Made by a program: the position numbers and the translations under genes
The notes under the pieces: model-generated
Database searches by the model: none
Seen by the model: only the letters and a program-made list of their open reading frames with translations
What the model was told of the DNA's origin: nothing
Source of the DNA: Porphyra umbilicalis
Lineage: Eukaryota > Rhodophyta > Bangiophyceae > Bangiales > Bangiaceae
Length of the DNA stretch: 64,000 bases
Direction of reading: 5' to 3'
Assembly: GCA_002049455.2 (NCBI GenBank)
Contig: KV918838.1
Span: 57,375 to 121,374, forward strand
Shown here: positions 11,523-25,001 of the stretch, one piece after another
How the letters are laid out: each line of letters opens with the position of its first letter
Numbering within the stretch: the first letter of the stretch is position 1

Positions 11523-13396
11523 GATGCCCCCTGCAAGGTCGTCATCCGGCGTTTCCGCTGGCTGCAGTGTCGCCGCAGGCGAGGGCCTCCAGCGGAACAG
11601 CGCGGCAAACAAAAGCTCCCGCCAGCCTGCTGTGCAGAGGTAGGACGGCACGAGCCCAGCTGGTGCGTGGGCGACCGGTAGAGGTGACACGAGCAGGGGA
11701 AAGCAACAGCGTGGGTGGGAGAGAGCGGCAGGCAACGTGGACAATGGTCTTGAGAGCCGCTCGGACACAAGGAATGGCCAGTGGCCACGCCTTTGCGCGC
11801 GACGTCGACGGTCAACGGAGACCGGCGCGCCACGAGCGCAGTCAACGGCGCGGTTGGAGGCGCGGTCAGAACGCACCGACAAACAGCCGTAGCAAGAACA
11901 ACCGCAGCCAGGGAGGATACCGCACGCCCCGCTAGGTCGGTGAGGGGTCGCTGCCGTCCAGCTCGAGCACGCCCAACGGGGTGTAGTGGATTACGAAGGA
12001 GCGCCCGTGACAAGCGTCGCGGTCAGTCAGGGAGGTGAGATCTGGCGGCGGGACGATGGTCAACGCGCTCACAGTCGATGAGCGACTACAGGCTGCGAAT
12101 GGGCTCTCAACCTGATCGGCGCGTCCCCACCGCTCATGTAAAAGAGTTGGCGCAAAAACCGCCCCGCCCGCGTGCACCGCAAGCGGGAAACACGCAGCGG
12201 CGTCTCCCACCCCTAGCACACACCCCGCATCAGTCTGGCGGCAGACAGGGTTGATGCCCGCCGGTCGACCGACGTTCGCTGCAGCCCCCAGGGCGTGCCA
12301 CGCGGCCTTCGCGCTGCGGTGAGGCACGCCCTGCCTCGTCCCGCCCTTTTTGGGCACCAGAGCACACCCCCAAGCTGATTGTCTTGGCGTGGTTGGTATG
12401 TGCTCTCGGGCGGGGCGCACTGGTCCCGCCCAACGCCTCCTGTCGACAAACGGGTGGACCCGGGGGCCGCGTCGCGGCCACGACGGACACCTCGACTGGC
12501 CACGCGGTCCAGAACTGGATGGAGCCGCCTGCGGGGCCGGGGAGGCCATGCAACCAAAGACGCGGTGGCTGGGCCCATCAAACACAGCAAGGAACCCCGC
12601 GTCAGCCCGTTGCGCTCGTCCGAGGAGTGGGCGGCGGGTGGGCGCGCGTGGACGGCCCTGCGCAGCGCGCCCGCAGACTTTGTCCTGACGCCGTCTGACG
12701 GGCCCCTGCGCCTACTTTTTGGACGCAAGCAGTCCAACTCCGGGAGGCTCTCGGGCCGCAGGAGGCCCACTGGGCCCTTTTTTGATGCAGCACGCGTGCA
12801 CCCGCGGGCTTCGTACGGCGAGCCTATGCCCGTGCGCCATCCAGCCAAACGACCACAAAGACGTGAGGACCGGCCCCCGGTTGAAAGCTCCTCAGGCTGA
12901 TTCCCTGCACTGCCGCCGTGTCTGCCACGCCTGTCCAGTAGCTTGGCTCGGAGACACGCCGACCGTTCAATTAGCAGCTCCGTCCGCCCGCCTTCGTGCG
13001 GGGCTCGGCCACCCGTGGCACGCAACAACGGGGGCCACGGAGGGGCTGGCAGCGGGCCTCTGTGAACCGCTCTCTCTGCTCAAAGTAGTGGAAGGAGGAC
13101 GTTCGAACGGGCGGCAAAAGTGTTTTGAGCAGACATGGCGATGCGCGGAGCAATAGTGCGAAAATGACAGAAAGAGGTTTGAGAAATACCTGACATGTGC
13201 TGAATCCATATATTTAGGATGAATACAATATGAGACACCCCATTTCCAGAGTAACATGCACGAGAAGGGGTAGAAACAGAGAACCGCAACTTCCGTTGTG
13301 TTGCATCGCAAAGCAAGAGATAGGCATCGCAACGGTGAGCGGTCTGGCGCATTCGGTGCAAAACGAGAAAATAGCCTATGGAGCGCGAGAAAAGCG
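11523..13396. other. Intergenic
   Basis: 5' region of the bZIP gene followed by about 1.4 kb in which I cannot support a gene on either strand. Overlapping open frames reflect base composition. Confidence 0.4.
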
Positions 13397-13545
13397 CTTG
13401 GCTCCCGGTCCGGGACACGCTCCGAGTCTGTGGAGCCGAGTTGGTCGCGCCGCAATATGGCGCCACATGGCTTTGGGCCAAGCCATGCGGCGCCACAAAC
13501 CCGGCACCACAAAGTCAGAGCGTGTCCCGGACCAGGAGTGAGACA
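13397..13545. repeat. Imperfect long palindrome
   Basis: Two arms of about 60 bp centred near 13470. The core GGTCCGGGACACGCTC (left) reappears inverted as GAGCGTGTCCCGGACC (right), and inner parts contain mirrored GGCGCCAC and GGCTTTGGGCC. It is not related in sequence to the 136-bp elements. Confidence 0.75.
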
Positions 13546-15747
13546 GAACGCACACGGATCAGAGCTCCAGAGTAATCCAGCCGAGGCACTCGGCTGTACT
13601 AGTCAGAATGGCCAAAACCGCCTGTCGTCTGCCATCACCTGTCTGGAGACATTCAAAGATTGCCGACGCTCTTTCAAATTCTTTGGTGCGCTTGTGTAAC
13701 GTGTCTGCGGTAGCACGACAGAGACTCAAGGGTACATGTTACACCGTCAGGGTTGTCCGGGGCGGTCAGACTGTGAAGAGGGGATGGGTTGGGCTCGGCC
13801 CTGCCTTTCTACCGCCGACGTTCGCCAAGGTGTGGGCGCGACACGGTGGCGGCGGCGGCCGCCGCCGCCGCGGCCGAGGCGACGAAGCCGACTGATGGAA
13901 ACGATGGCCACTTCGGCGAGCGTGGCGTTGCTGCCGTCTCCGCGCGTGCGGGATGGCGTGTGGGCGCGAACACCTGGTGTTGCCGTCGTGGCGCGTTCGC
14001 CCGCCGTCGGTGCGGCAAGCGGTGGCTGCGCCACCCCCTCCTCGCGGCACCAACCGTCCCCGCTGCGGCGTCGCCAGTGGGCGCGGGTGGTCGCACCACC
14101 ACCGCGGCAGGGGTGGAGCTGTGGCGGCGGCGGCGGCGGCGGCTGTCGACGCTGGCGGCGGTCGGCGGCGGCGGCGGCCGACGCCAGCGGCGGCGGTCGC
14201 GAAGGACGCTCTGCCGGCGACGGCCTGAGCACCGGCGGAACAATCAGAGTGCCGTCGCCGCGGACGGAGCGGCGGGAGCGGCGGTCGCTCCGGCCTCTGC
14301 GGGCACGGCGGCGGCCACCCCCGCCGCCACCGCCACTCGCGGCGGTGACCCGACGGCGCTGCCATCAGCGCCGGCCACGACCGCCTCGCCGGGGGCGGCG
14401 ACCGCCGGCGACGCGCGGCGGCGGCGGTCGACATCCCCCCTCTCGGCCGGCGGTGGCGCCGCCGTCGGCGGCGGACTGGGCGGCTGCCCCGACCCAACCC
14501 CGCCACCACCCTGCGCGCTCTGCGGCGGCTCAACCCCCTCTTGTCCGAAGGCGGTGGCGGCGACGTCGGCGGTTGAGGTGGTGGGGGGTTGGCACAGTGG
14601 GTGCCCCAGCCCGTCGCCGAGAGGGACGCCAACGGGGTGAGCAAAGGTTGTTTTTCTTGACATGGAGGAGCGCCTGGCAGTGTAAAGCTTGCCAGTCAAT
14701 GGGCGGTGCAACATGCGATCACAAAAATTGTGGTGAAAAGCGGGGCTCAGTGCCCCTTCAGGGGGTGTTCATAAAAGTATTGTGGCTCCCACAATCTCTC
14801 AAACTGCCTAATTGATCCAACACCAGTTAGGGTTCACAGCGCCGCCACCACCGCCGGCTATGCCGACGCGGTGCACGTGTCGCCCGACGGGCACCGAGTG
14901 GCGGGGAGGACGGCGTCGGGGGGGTTGCTGTACGCAGTCAAGTTTGGGGTCGTCGTCACCCCGCCGCTCAGTTTCGTCGGCGGGGGGGGGGGGGGAGCGG
15001 GGATGGACAGCAGCGGCGGGCCGCCACCGTCGCAGGCGCAAGCGTGCGTCGACAACGGCGGGTCGCTCGGGGAGCGGCGTCGCGGTCGGCGCTGCTGCTC
15101 GTCGCCGCGCCGATGTAGGGGGTAAGGGGCTTTTCTGGATTGCCACGCGGGTGGTATCACGTGGAAACGGGAGGGGTGGCGCGTCGACTCCGCCCGCTGT
15201 CGACCCGTTGGTGCGCCCTGCGTATGCGCAGTCGGCACCTACGCCGCGAGTACGCGGCAGTGGTGTTGTTGCCGGCTGTTTGCGCGCGATGGCGCGGCTG
15301 CCCCGCTGCTTTTTAGTGACGGCAGTGGCTGCTGTGGGGACGGCGGCCACTGCCAAGCTTTGTATTCAGTGAGGAAGAAGACGGAGAAGGCGTGTGTCAT
15401 CTGGTGGGCCTGTGCCGTGTTGTGGCAGACCATGACAGTACTTGTCTTATTCAATATGCGGCCTCTCTCAGTGGGTTGTCTCTTTGCATACTTGCCGAGG
15501 CTGTTCGTTGCGCTTGCGCCCTCTTTAATTCCTTGCTCAAGAAGCAGACGCTCAGCTGCAAACTCTGTTGGTCGTCCGCCTCGGCTCTTCTAAGAGCATG
15601 ACCATATCCGCCTTGCTTCTGCCCTTAGAGGCAATAAGAGCAGCAACTGTCTTTCTTCTGTCTCAATGTTCAGATGCGCACTGTCACTTGAAACGTACTG
15701 TACCTTTGCCCAATTTCTCCAGCAGAGTGGACCTGTTGTTGACTCTT
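13546..15747. other. GGC-rich low-complexity region, possible decayed coding
   Basis: From 13840 to 14640 the DNA is dominated by GGC/CGG triplets and is open on several frames. On the minus strand an ATG at 14663 gives about 140 residues of plausible Ala/Pro/Gly-rich protein with no domain. On the plus strand 14874-15120 reads a short WD-like phrase (VSPDGHRVAGRTASGGLLYAV) that soon dissolves into low complexity. I regard both as unsupported or decayed. 15361-15747 is lower in GC and holds nothing I recognise. Confidence 0.35.
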
Positions 15748-16409
15748 TTCCCTGGCCTTTAGGACAGGGTGCTCTCAAAGTGTAGTGATGCACACATATA
15801 CTTAGATCACGGGACTTGCTCTCCGTTTCAGAGGTGGCAGTCTGCATTCGTGTCCTCCGGGATCTGAGAGCGTGTCAGCGTTGGAAGGGTCGCGATGACG
15901 CTAAAAGCTAATAGAGTTAAGTGGCTGAGAAGGACTGTCCTGCCACAGGGGTCACAGGGCGCCTGCCCCCCTGCCCCCCCCACCGCCCCGAGTTGCGCGC
16001 GGCGACAGCGCGCGGCGACTTCCGGGGTTCGACCCACCCACGATGACCCGCGGGTGATCGTGCCTGCGCGCCAGCTTCTGTAGCGGCGCCTCGTCGGCAT
16101 TTTCTGACGCCATCGAGCGGCGCGGTTTGAGGCGCCCCGTCACGCAGCGGTCGGTCCCACCCGCCCGCCCGTGCGCCGTGTCGGCCGGCCCGCCCGCCGT
16201 GCGCAGGTGCGCTGCGCGGCGGAGTGACGGCCCCTCTGGTGGGCGTCGCGCGACGCCGGCGGGCCGCCGCCGCTGTCGTGGCGGCGGCGGCACCCCTTTC
16301 CTCGCCCCGCGCGCCCCCCGCCACGGCAATGTGGCTGTACGTGCCCCCGTGCGCGCCGAGCGCGCCACCGCCCTGAAGGCCAGGGTATTGCACGCACGTG
16401 CCTGGAATT
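15748..16409. repeat. Dispersed repeat, copy A (intact, empty site)
   Basis: 662 bp that recur at 32480-35088. The shared part begins TTCCCTGGCCTTTAGG and ends CCTGGAATT. Near the ends CCCTGGCCTT-AGG is mirrored by GCCCTGAAGGCCAGGG, suggesting short inverted termini. Copy A contains the uninterrupted GTGTCAGCGTTGG that serves as the empty site for the transposon in copy B. It has no long open frame. Confidence 0.85.
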
Positions 16410-17700
16410 CGTTTCGCCGTGCTGAACATCCATTACAAGATCGTTTTGTCTGCTCCAGCCAATTGTTAGTGAACCAGTACAGCTCCATGTATTCAGGACT
16501 TGTCGTGAATGATTTATCACTTATGGATGAGCGAATATGATGTTTTGTCAAGTGTCATCAACGAAGAAGATCCCCACACGAAGCAACAGCTTTCGTTTTT
16601 CTTTTCGACCTCTTTTCCCGAGCCTCTGAGCGGTGCCGGCCAGCACCAGTAGGGCGACCAACAGGGATGCCTTTTGTCCCAGAACTACGGACATCTCCGA
16701 GGCTCAGTGGGGACGCCGGTCGCGGCTTCTACATCGGTTAGACACGCAGGAGCCGTGACCACTTGTTGGTATCCACGTGGAGCGCTCCAACGAAAGGTGA
16801 CCTCCTCGACAGGGCTCGTTGTGGACCGCTCACGGCGGGGCCCTCATCGGCTCCGTTCTTGTGTTGGAGGGTCCTGGGAAACTGGGCGGCCAGAGTCCCG
16901 CGGAGGTCGCAACCTGCCCCGAAATGGGGGCGGCGGCGGTCCTCGCGGAAGGTCCGCGGCAGGGTCGCAGCGGACCCCTCGCCCGCTGTCACAGCGGTGG
17001 TCCGCGGCTGGCTGACGACGCGAGGGCCGGTGCAGCAGCACGTGCCCGACAGTAGCTATCCTATCCGACAGCAACGCCGCCCCACCGCTCACGGGCCACC
17101 GGATCAGGGGCGGGGGAGTTTGGTGGGCTGACCCGCCAGCCTTGACTGAGAGACAGGTGGCCAACACCGGTTTGACGACCTCACCCGCGTCGGTGTTGCG
17201 CGCAGGCCAATGCCGCCGCACCACCCGCACTCGTGGCTGGCGACTGGGCACGCACTGCCATCCAGCGGCTGTTATGGCTCGAGCCCGACTCGTACATACC
17301 CGCCATCAGGCGTCTTAGGGTGGAAGCGGATCGGTACGGTAGTACGAGGGAGCGCCAAGTCAACTGACCTCCCGCGCCGAGCCGCGTGCAGGCATGCGCT
17401 GCGGCGGTGGCTCGACGCCCCGCTGCGTCACCGTCGGCCGACATGGTCAGCCTGACATGGACGGCGTCCGCAGCGCTAGTGCTGCTCCCATGCCACGGCT
17501 GGCGGCCTCCGCACGACCCACCCGACCATTATGGTTCGTGTGGGCGGCGCCCATGGCGGCGGTGTTGCCGACGAAACCGTTCAAAGCGATATCACCCCGC
17601 TACCGCGCTCACCAGATACCTGTGACGTGTCCATACTTCCCGACATGGCAAACTCCCGCCTCCCACCACCTCGGCTCCTCCCAGAAACACAAGTCCACCC
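16410..17700. other. Intergenic
   Basis: No supported gene or repeat. The right end is the 3' side of the SOUL gene. Confidence 0.4.
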
Positions 17701-18950
17701 TCACATAACCACCGGCGGGTCCTCCCACGCGACCCGCACGGCTACCTCGTTGCGCCGCGACAGCGGCGGCGTTCCCGGCGGGTCGTACTGCATGACCAGC
17801 AACTCCCCCGCGCGGCCAATGAGCACCCCGTCCGCAGCCAGCGACGCGAGCAGCGCCGCCTTTTGGCGCCGCACCTCCCCCTCAGTGGCCCACCCCGAAA
17901 ACGTCGCGACCGCCAGCACGTCATCCCCGGCCGCCGCAACCGTCACCGCCGGCCCGCGGGGAGCGGGGGCGGTGGCGACCCCCCCACGGCGGCCGGGAGC
18001 ACAAACGCCATCTCCCGCCGCGTCACTCCGCTGCCACTCCCAGTCGTTGTCGTCGTTGAAATGACAGGGGTGGTCATTGCTATGGCCTCCCCCGCCGCGT
18101 TGCCACCAAAAAGGTAGCGGGCGAGGGTGTTGAAACCACCGCCCGACGCAAGTGCAGACGCAACCTCTCCATCACCGGCCGACCCGCCGTCGGGCATGAC
18201 CGTTGAGGCGACGGTGAAGGGTGCGTACCGCCGAACCTCGTACGCGGGGCGGCTCGTCAGCACGTCATAGTCGGGCGTCTCCAAGCCGTACGGGCCGTTA
18301 CCACCGCCGCCACCACCGCTAAGCGGGCGGCCATCCCCACCGCCTCCCCCAGTCGGGGGCGACAGCCCCGCCACCGCCGCCGCCGGGTCGACGGCCACGT
18401 CGGCGAGCGATGATGCGAGCGACGCCGCCGCCCGCCGCGCATTGGCCGTCCCGTTGCGCAACACATCTGGGAGCACGTCTTCCCGAAGCTGCCGTACGAC
18501 ACCCTCCACGCCCGCAGGCGGGGGCACTGGCAGGCCACCGCCCGTGGCGCGGCCGCCCGGCGGCGGCGGCGACGACGACGACGATGGCGCACGCGACGCG
18601 GAGCCAACCACCGCGCACGCCGACGCGCGCACGTCGCGGAGCACCTCGGGGGAGCGCCGCAGGAGTGACGCGCCGAGCGTTGCCCGCGCTGACCCGTTCA
18701 TGGAGGGGGACAGGAACAGCTGCAGCTGCTCCTGCCAGGTGGCTTGCCCGACGGCGGCGGTCGCGTCGACGCCGTCGGCGGTCACACGATCACCGACGCT
18801 ACCGCGACGGGGGGGGGGGCGGGGGGGACGGTTGGTGCGGGCGCCGGGAGGGGAGGGACTCCGCATCGTGAGGGAGCCGGGGGGGCCCTCCGCGGCCGAG
18901 TGGCGCAAACGCGGGAACGCCGTGGGGAGGAGTGGCCCGAGGAAAGCCAT
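17701..18950 (-). CDS. SOUL-family haem-binding protein (frame broken at a C-run)
   Basis: SOUL proteins bind haem or other tetrapyrroles; algal and plant members often sit in the plastid. The start at 18950 has context GCCATGG. The first about 60 residues are Ser/Pro/Arg-rich and transit-peptide-like, followed by a variable helical part. The SOUL domain begins near residue 226 (YDVLTSRPAYEVRRYAPF) and contains the typical FNTLARYLFG and IAMTTPVI. After AFVLPAAVGG the frame stops, but the rest of the domain continues in the next frame: VLAVATFSGWATEGEV, then LLVMQYDPPGTPP and RRNEVAVRV, ending at TGA 17701. The break lies at a 7-base C-run (17979-17985); one extra base joins both halves exactly as in the family (about 415 residues). 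A sequencing error is more likely than a pseudogene. Confidence 0.9.
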
Positions 18951-20449
<1,499 letters not shown>

Positions 20450-20855
20450 ATGAGTGAGGTGACGTCGGTAGTTTTGTGCAGAGTGGTGCAGAGGGCGTGA
20501 TGTTCCATGGTCGATTTAGTTCTGTCCTCGAGGTTAGTTTGTTTTCTGGGGTCGCCGTTATCCGTGGTTGCGGTCCGTGCGATCGTGTCAAATCTTCTCC
20601 GGGCTTCTGTTGACTCTACTGGATTGTGAGGTGTTGGTGTGCGTGGTTAGAAGCGAGGTGGTGTACGGACAAGCGATTATTATCGTTGGTGGATGGCACT
20701 TCTTCCTATGGTCCTGTCAGAGGGAATGGTCTGCCTCTACCATACGACGTAAGGGCATGTGGCTGTCTGGCTCTTTGGCAACTCGAACAGCAGCCTGTAG
20801 CAAAAGAGGGTAACATACACCATCGCCAGACACCGGCCCATACGTGTGGTGTACG
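20450..20855. other. 3' ends of polyubiquitin and eIF2B genes
   Basis: Convergent 3' regions with lower GC than the coding parts. Nothing else recognised. Confidence 0.5.
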
Positions 20856-22284
20856 CTATGCAAACGAGTTGTACATCTTGTCCACATGCGGGGCCATGGC
20901 CGGTGCAATAACACCATCCTCACTCACCACGAAGTCGATCCACTGCGGGTCAATGACATCCTCGGCGGCGCCAGCTGACGTGCCACTAGCCGGCGCGACA
21001 GGCATCCCAATAGGACCCGCCGACGAGCGCGGCCACGGCCGCCGCTCACGCAAGCGGCCGTCCGCCCCAAAGGCCAGGCTGACCGTCAAGACGGCGACCA
21101 CCGCCCCGCGGCGTTTGGCCGCCACCGCCAACCCACCACCGCCACGGGCCGTGACGACCGCCCCGTTGGATGCGACGAAGCGAGCCGGCAGCAACAGCAG
21201 GCTGCGGGCAGACGAGAAGCCAAACGCGCTCGCTGCCGCCTCGTAAAGGGTGACGGTGGGGGTGTGAGTGGGGAAGGGCAGCGACAGGAAAGGCTGGAGG
21301 GAGGCCGTCCAGGCGTCGCTGACGGAGGTGACAACGGTTAGCCGGAAAGGTACCTCGGCCGCAATGGAGCTGTGGTGCCGAGGAAAACAGCAGGCAAAAA
21401 AACAGAGCAAGAAGTGCGCACGCAAGACAAACTCACGTAAGTCAGTAGGAGTGACGGTGGCACATAGCATATCCCTGATGCCTGAAATGCGCGCACCTGC
21501 ACATGAAACGACATTTGGGCAAGAGACGAGCCCAGGTACAAGCCGAGCGCACACACAACCATATCAGGGCAACGAGAGCAAGCGCGACGTACTGTTCCAG
21601 GGCAGCCACCACTTCGGGTTGCGAGCCCACCCCCCACACGACGACCTCGTCTCCCGACTGCAGCACCGACTCAGCCACAACCGTGCCCACCGCCTGGCAA
21701 GCAGCTTCGATGCGGCGCTCCCCAAAGTCGTGCAGCTTTTTGCCCAGCAACTCCCCGAGAGCACCTGCGTCGTTCGCACTAGCATCCCCAGCCGCCCCAG
21801 ACCCACCCTCCTCGTCAGCGGGCAGCGCCGAAATCTCGGCCGCTACGTAGCGACCGACGTTGTCAACGACGCCGCCGCCGCCGCCATCGCCCACCCCCCC
21901 AAGGGCCTTGACCCACTCAGCAACCGCACCGCCAAGAGTGCGGCGCACGTCGCCCGTCGGCTGCGGGCGGCCGGCAACATCCACCAGCGCTGCGGAGAGT
22001 GCGCCGAGGGCGGCGCCGCCGCACGACGAGGCGGACGGGGCAGCCAAGGGGGACGGTACCGTCAGCGACAGCTTCAGAATGGGAACAGGGAGGGAAGGAA
22101 GAAGGATAGCGGGGGGGGTGGGCGTGGCGGCGGCGGTCGAGGGGGCGCCGCCGCCGCCAGCTTTGGCGCCGGCCTTCTTGCCGGTGGCTTTGGAACCCCC
22201 CTTAGCGCCGCCCTTGGCACCACCCTTGGTGTTGGGCTTAATAGCACCGCCGCCATCTGCAGGGGAAGCAGACGGACGCCCCAT
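20856..22284 (-). CDS. Translation initiation factor eIF2B, alpha-like subunit (two exons)
   Basis: eIF2B is the guanine-nucleotide exchange factor for eIF2; alpha, beta and delta subunits form its regulatory core. Exon 1 is 22284-21593 and exon 2 is 21369-20856; the 223-bp intron starts GTACGT and ends CACAG. Splicing joins EVVAALEH to SIAAEVPFRLTVV, restoring the Rossmann-like strand typical of the family. The total is about 401 residues. The N-terminus is Lys/Gly/Ala-rich (GGAKGGAKGGSKATGKK). Exon 1 then gives the helix KLHDFGERRIEAACQAV and GDEVVVWGVGS. Exon 2 carries RFVASNGAVV, equivalent to the family's G-ASNG motif, and a C-terminus (WIDFVVSEDGVIAPAM, then DKMY) resembling the alpha subunit's end. 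The subunit assignment is less certain than the family. The start at 22284 is the first ATG before the Lys-rich tail. Confidence 0.75.
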
Positions 22285-24228
22285 GATGGAAACAGGCAGT
22301 GGGCCTCTACGGCATTGAGGAAGGGAATGGGAAGGGATGTGCGCGGGGGACGACCAGACAGCGCAGGCCGCACGCCGGCGATCCAGCCACTTTGTTGCAA
22401 CGAACACGTGGCGACCATTTAGAGACTGAAAGCGCCTTCGCGAAAACACCCTGCACTTGCAAAACAATAAAACTTTTTCACATGACGAAAGATACTTGGG
22501 CAAGTCGAGCACCGCCTCCCGACCGGCGCCGCTTGGGAGCGCAAGTACGAGCGGGAGATCAAAAAAACAGGAGACGAGGAAGGCGGCCATGGCGGCGGTG
22601 GTGGCGGTCGCCGACGTGACCACCACTTGCTGGCGGGGCGCTCCGCCCACCGCCGCCGCGGCGTCCACCGCGGCCCGCACGAGCGGCAGCCGCTGCCGTC
22701 GGGGGGGTACCCGCCCACTGGTGGGTGGCGGCCGCCCGCATGCTTCTCGACGACCAGCGCTTTGTCTTCGTCCGAGGGGGGATAGGTGAACGCAGCGAGA
22801 GGCTCCTGCCGCACCCACCGGAGGGTCGGCAGCGGCCGCCACCGCCGTGGCGGGCGGCGGCTGCCACCGAGGCACGGCCGCCACCATCCGGGCAACCACC
22901 GGCCGACGCTGGCTGGGCGGTTGTCGCTTGCCGCAGCGCAGACTCGAGGCCGAGCTGCGCGATGCGCACGTGCGCGGCGGCGACGCGGTGGATGGGGAGG
23001 GGGGGTATGTGGGGCCACAGAGGGGGAGGGGGGGGAAGAAGCCGTCGATGTCACGGGGGGGCGGGCGGCGGGGTGGAGCGACAAAACAGCAGGGGCGCCA
23101 CGCCGCCGCCACCGCCGCGGCCGCGGGCGCCGTGGCCGCGGGCGCCACTCTCTGCCGTGTGCGGGCGCGCGTCGCGCGCACGGTCGTCCACTGCTCACCG
23201 CCGCGTCGGCGGCAGGCGCGGTGGCAACATTGCCAGCGGCGGTGGCCGCCGCCCCCTCCCGCCGCGCGCGGGTGTTGCGGGAAGGGACGCGACCACGAAG
23301 ACCGCAGCGCATTCAGCGCATTCAGCGCCAACACGACCCCCTGTTTGAAAACTCAAACACGACGTCTCCCACAGGGCCCGCAGAGCCCGATTCCGGCCAA
23401 CTACCGCGGAATTGCATGGCCGTTCGTGGCCACGTCCACCTGCCCCCACGACCTCGTAAACGCCGCACCTGCCCTCACGTACCTTTTTAGCCACGATTCT
23501 GCTTCCGCGGACCGTACGGGCGATGAAGATGTCGCCACCTCTAGCAACTTCACAGAAAGATGCAGACAGCCCCGGCGCATGTTCCGATTGTCAAGAAAGC
23601 GCTGGGGGACGTCCTCCAACGGCGTAGGGAGCCAAACGGACCGCCAAAAACGTTTTTTAAGTACTCCCGCAACGTGCAACAGAAAAAGGACTTTTTTCCA
23701 CGTGTGGGAGTACCCTAAATTCAGACTGAAGTCGAGGAAAATAGCCGAAATGAGGATGAAAAGCGAAACAGAGTGGAATCAATGCAGGTGGTGGCCGGAG
23801 AAGAAGCAGACGTGCTCCAGCACGTCTGCTCCCACTGCAACAGCTCCAACCGCGCACGACCAGACCAGTACAAGTGTCTCTCTGAGCATGCCATTTGCGC
23901 GTCCGCCAACGCTGAAAAAAACTGGAGCTCGCGACCTTGAGGAAAACAACGCATACCCACACCAAAAAGAAATACGCTAAAAAAGCAAGCACCAGAACAT
24001 CCGCAGCAAGAAACAAATGCAAGCGGCACAGCGACGGAAGCAACTGCTACGCCGCTACGAATGGCGGCAGAAAGCAGTTAACACCAGCAGTAGACGTCCA
24101 ACTGCCGAGTGAACGCATACAAGCATCGCATGCGGCCGCATATACAGCACACGCCACCATAGGCAAGCTCCATGGAACCTAGAGTGATAGTGGAGGGGTG
24201 GAAGACCAGGATGTCGGGGAAGCCATGG
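22285..24228. other. Intergenic; possible broken minus-strand coding; hairpin
   Basis: On the minus strand between 23050 and 22560 three frames in turn carry protein-like phrases (VRIAQLGLESALRQATTAQP, then AAFTYPPSDEDKALVVEKHA, then AAMAAFLVSCFFDLPLVLAL). The changes again fall at G/C runs and would need single added bases, so a small unrecognised gene may exist; I do not call it. 23350-24228 is lower in GC and non-coding. A 12-bp perfect hairpin (AGCAGACGTGCT, two bases, AGCACGTCTGCT) lies at 23805-23830. Confidence 0.35.
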
Positions 24229-25001
24229 CTACGCCAAGTGTGCTGGCTTGATTGGCCGGATGAGAGGGTACAGCTGGTGGAGGTAGCAGGTCGCCCACAT
24301 AATGTACATGCACACAGCAGCCAAGATTACGCTCAGCTGGGCGAGCCTGCGCCAGTACATCGAGTGAGAAAGAAGACGGCGCCATGTGTGGCCGCACACG
24401 AACCAATGTGGCGAGTGGAAACGAACAGTGCGGCGTTCGACAGGCAGGAGCAGAGACGAGAACAGGGGAGGCAGAAGTAGCACCAAAAGTGGCAGACGAC
24501 CAGTCCAACCATCACCGGACGGACGGGTAACGAGTAACCAGTAGAGTAAGAGGCCAAGAGAATGATGATGCAAAAAGGAGGAAGAAACGAATGCTTATGG
24601 GCGGCCAGTGCGCACATCCACAGCGCAACACCGAACAAGCAATGCATGACCGGTCAGCAAAGCGTACATAACAAGAACGGCAAAGAAAAAATCCGCGTGC
24701 GCTCCACACTGCGCCGTGCCACACACAACCTCATAGATGATCGGAATGGTACAACGCCGCGTACAGACTAGATGCCGAATCGGGCCGATGATAAAAGGGC
24801 CAAGACTGCAGTTGCCCAAGCAACTTCAAGTGGAAAATGCAAAGGAGCAGGCCAGAGCGCAACAGCGACAAAGTGTTCAAGGTACAACGCAACAACGTAC
24901 GCTTGGGAATCCTTATCATTCCGCCACACGACCGATACGCAAAAATAGGCCAGGACCGCCATCAGCGCGAACAACATCGTGCCCACAATCAAAGCACCCA
25001 T
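24229..25001 (-). CDS. V-type ATPase subunit e (two exons)
   Basis: Subunit e is a small hydrophobic part of the membrane V0 sector of the proton-pumping vacuolar ATPase (Vma9/VHA-e family, usually about 70 residues). Exon 1 is 25001-24901 and encodes 33 codons beginning MGALIVGTMLFALMAVLAYF, the first membrane helix. The 554-bp intron starts GTACGT and ends GCGCAG. Exon 2 (24346-24229) encodes LAQLSVILAAVCMYIMWA, the second helix, and CYLHQLYPLIRPIKP, which matches the plant pattern of a WA-x2-YL-Q-x-PL core. The spliced product is 72 residues with two membrane segments, right for the family. The phase at the junction (two bases plus one) is consistent. Neither exon alone would be noticed as a gene. 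Confidence 0.85.

Noticed and set aside
13736-14815. 359-codon plus-strand frame in GGC-rich DNA
   Set aside because: Composition-driven; equally long frames exist on the other strand and there is no domain.
15915-16040. tRNA-like A-box (TGGCTGAGAAGG) and B-box (GGTTCGACCC) in repeat copy A
   Set aside because: They are about 100 bp apart, the sequence does not fold as a cloverleaf, and the B-box is degraded in copy B. A SINE origin is possible but not supported enough to call.
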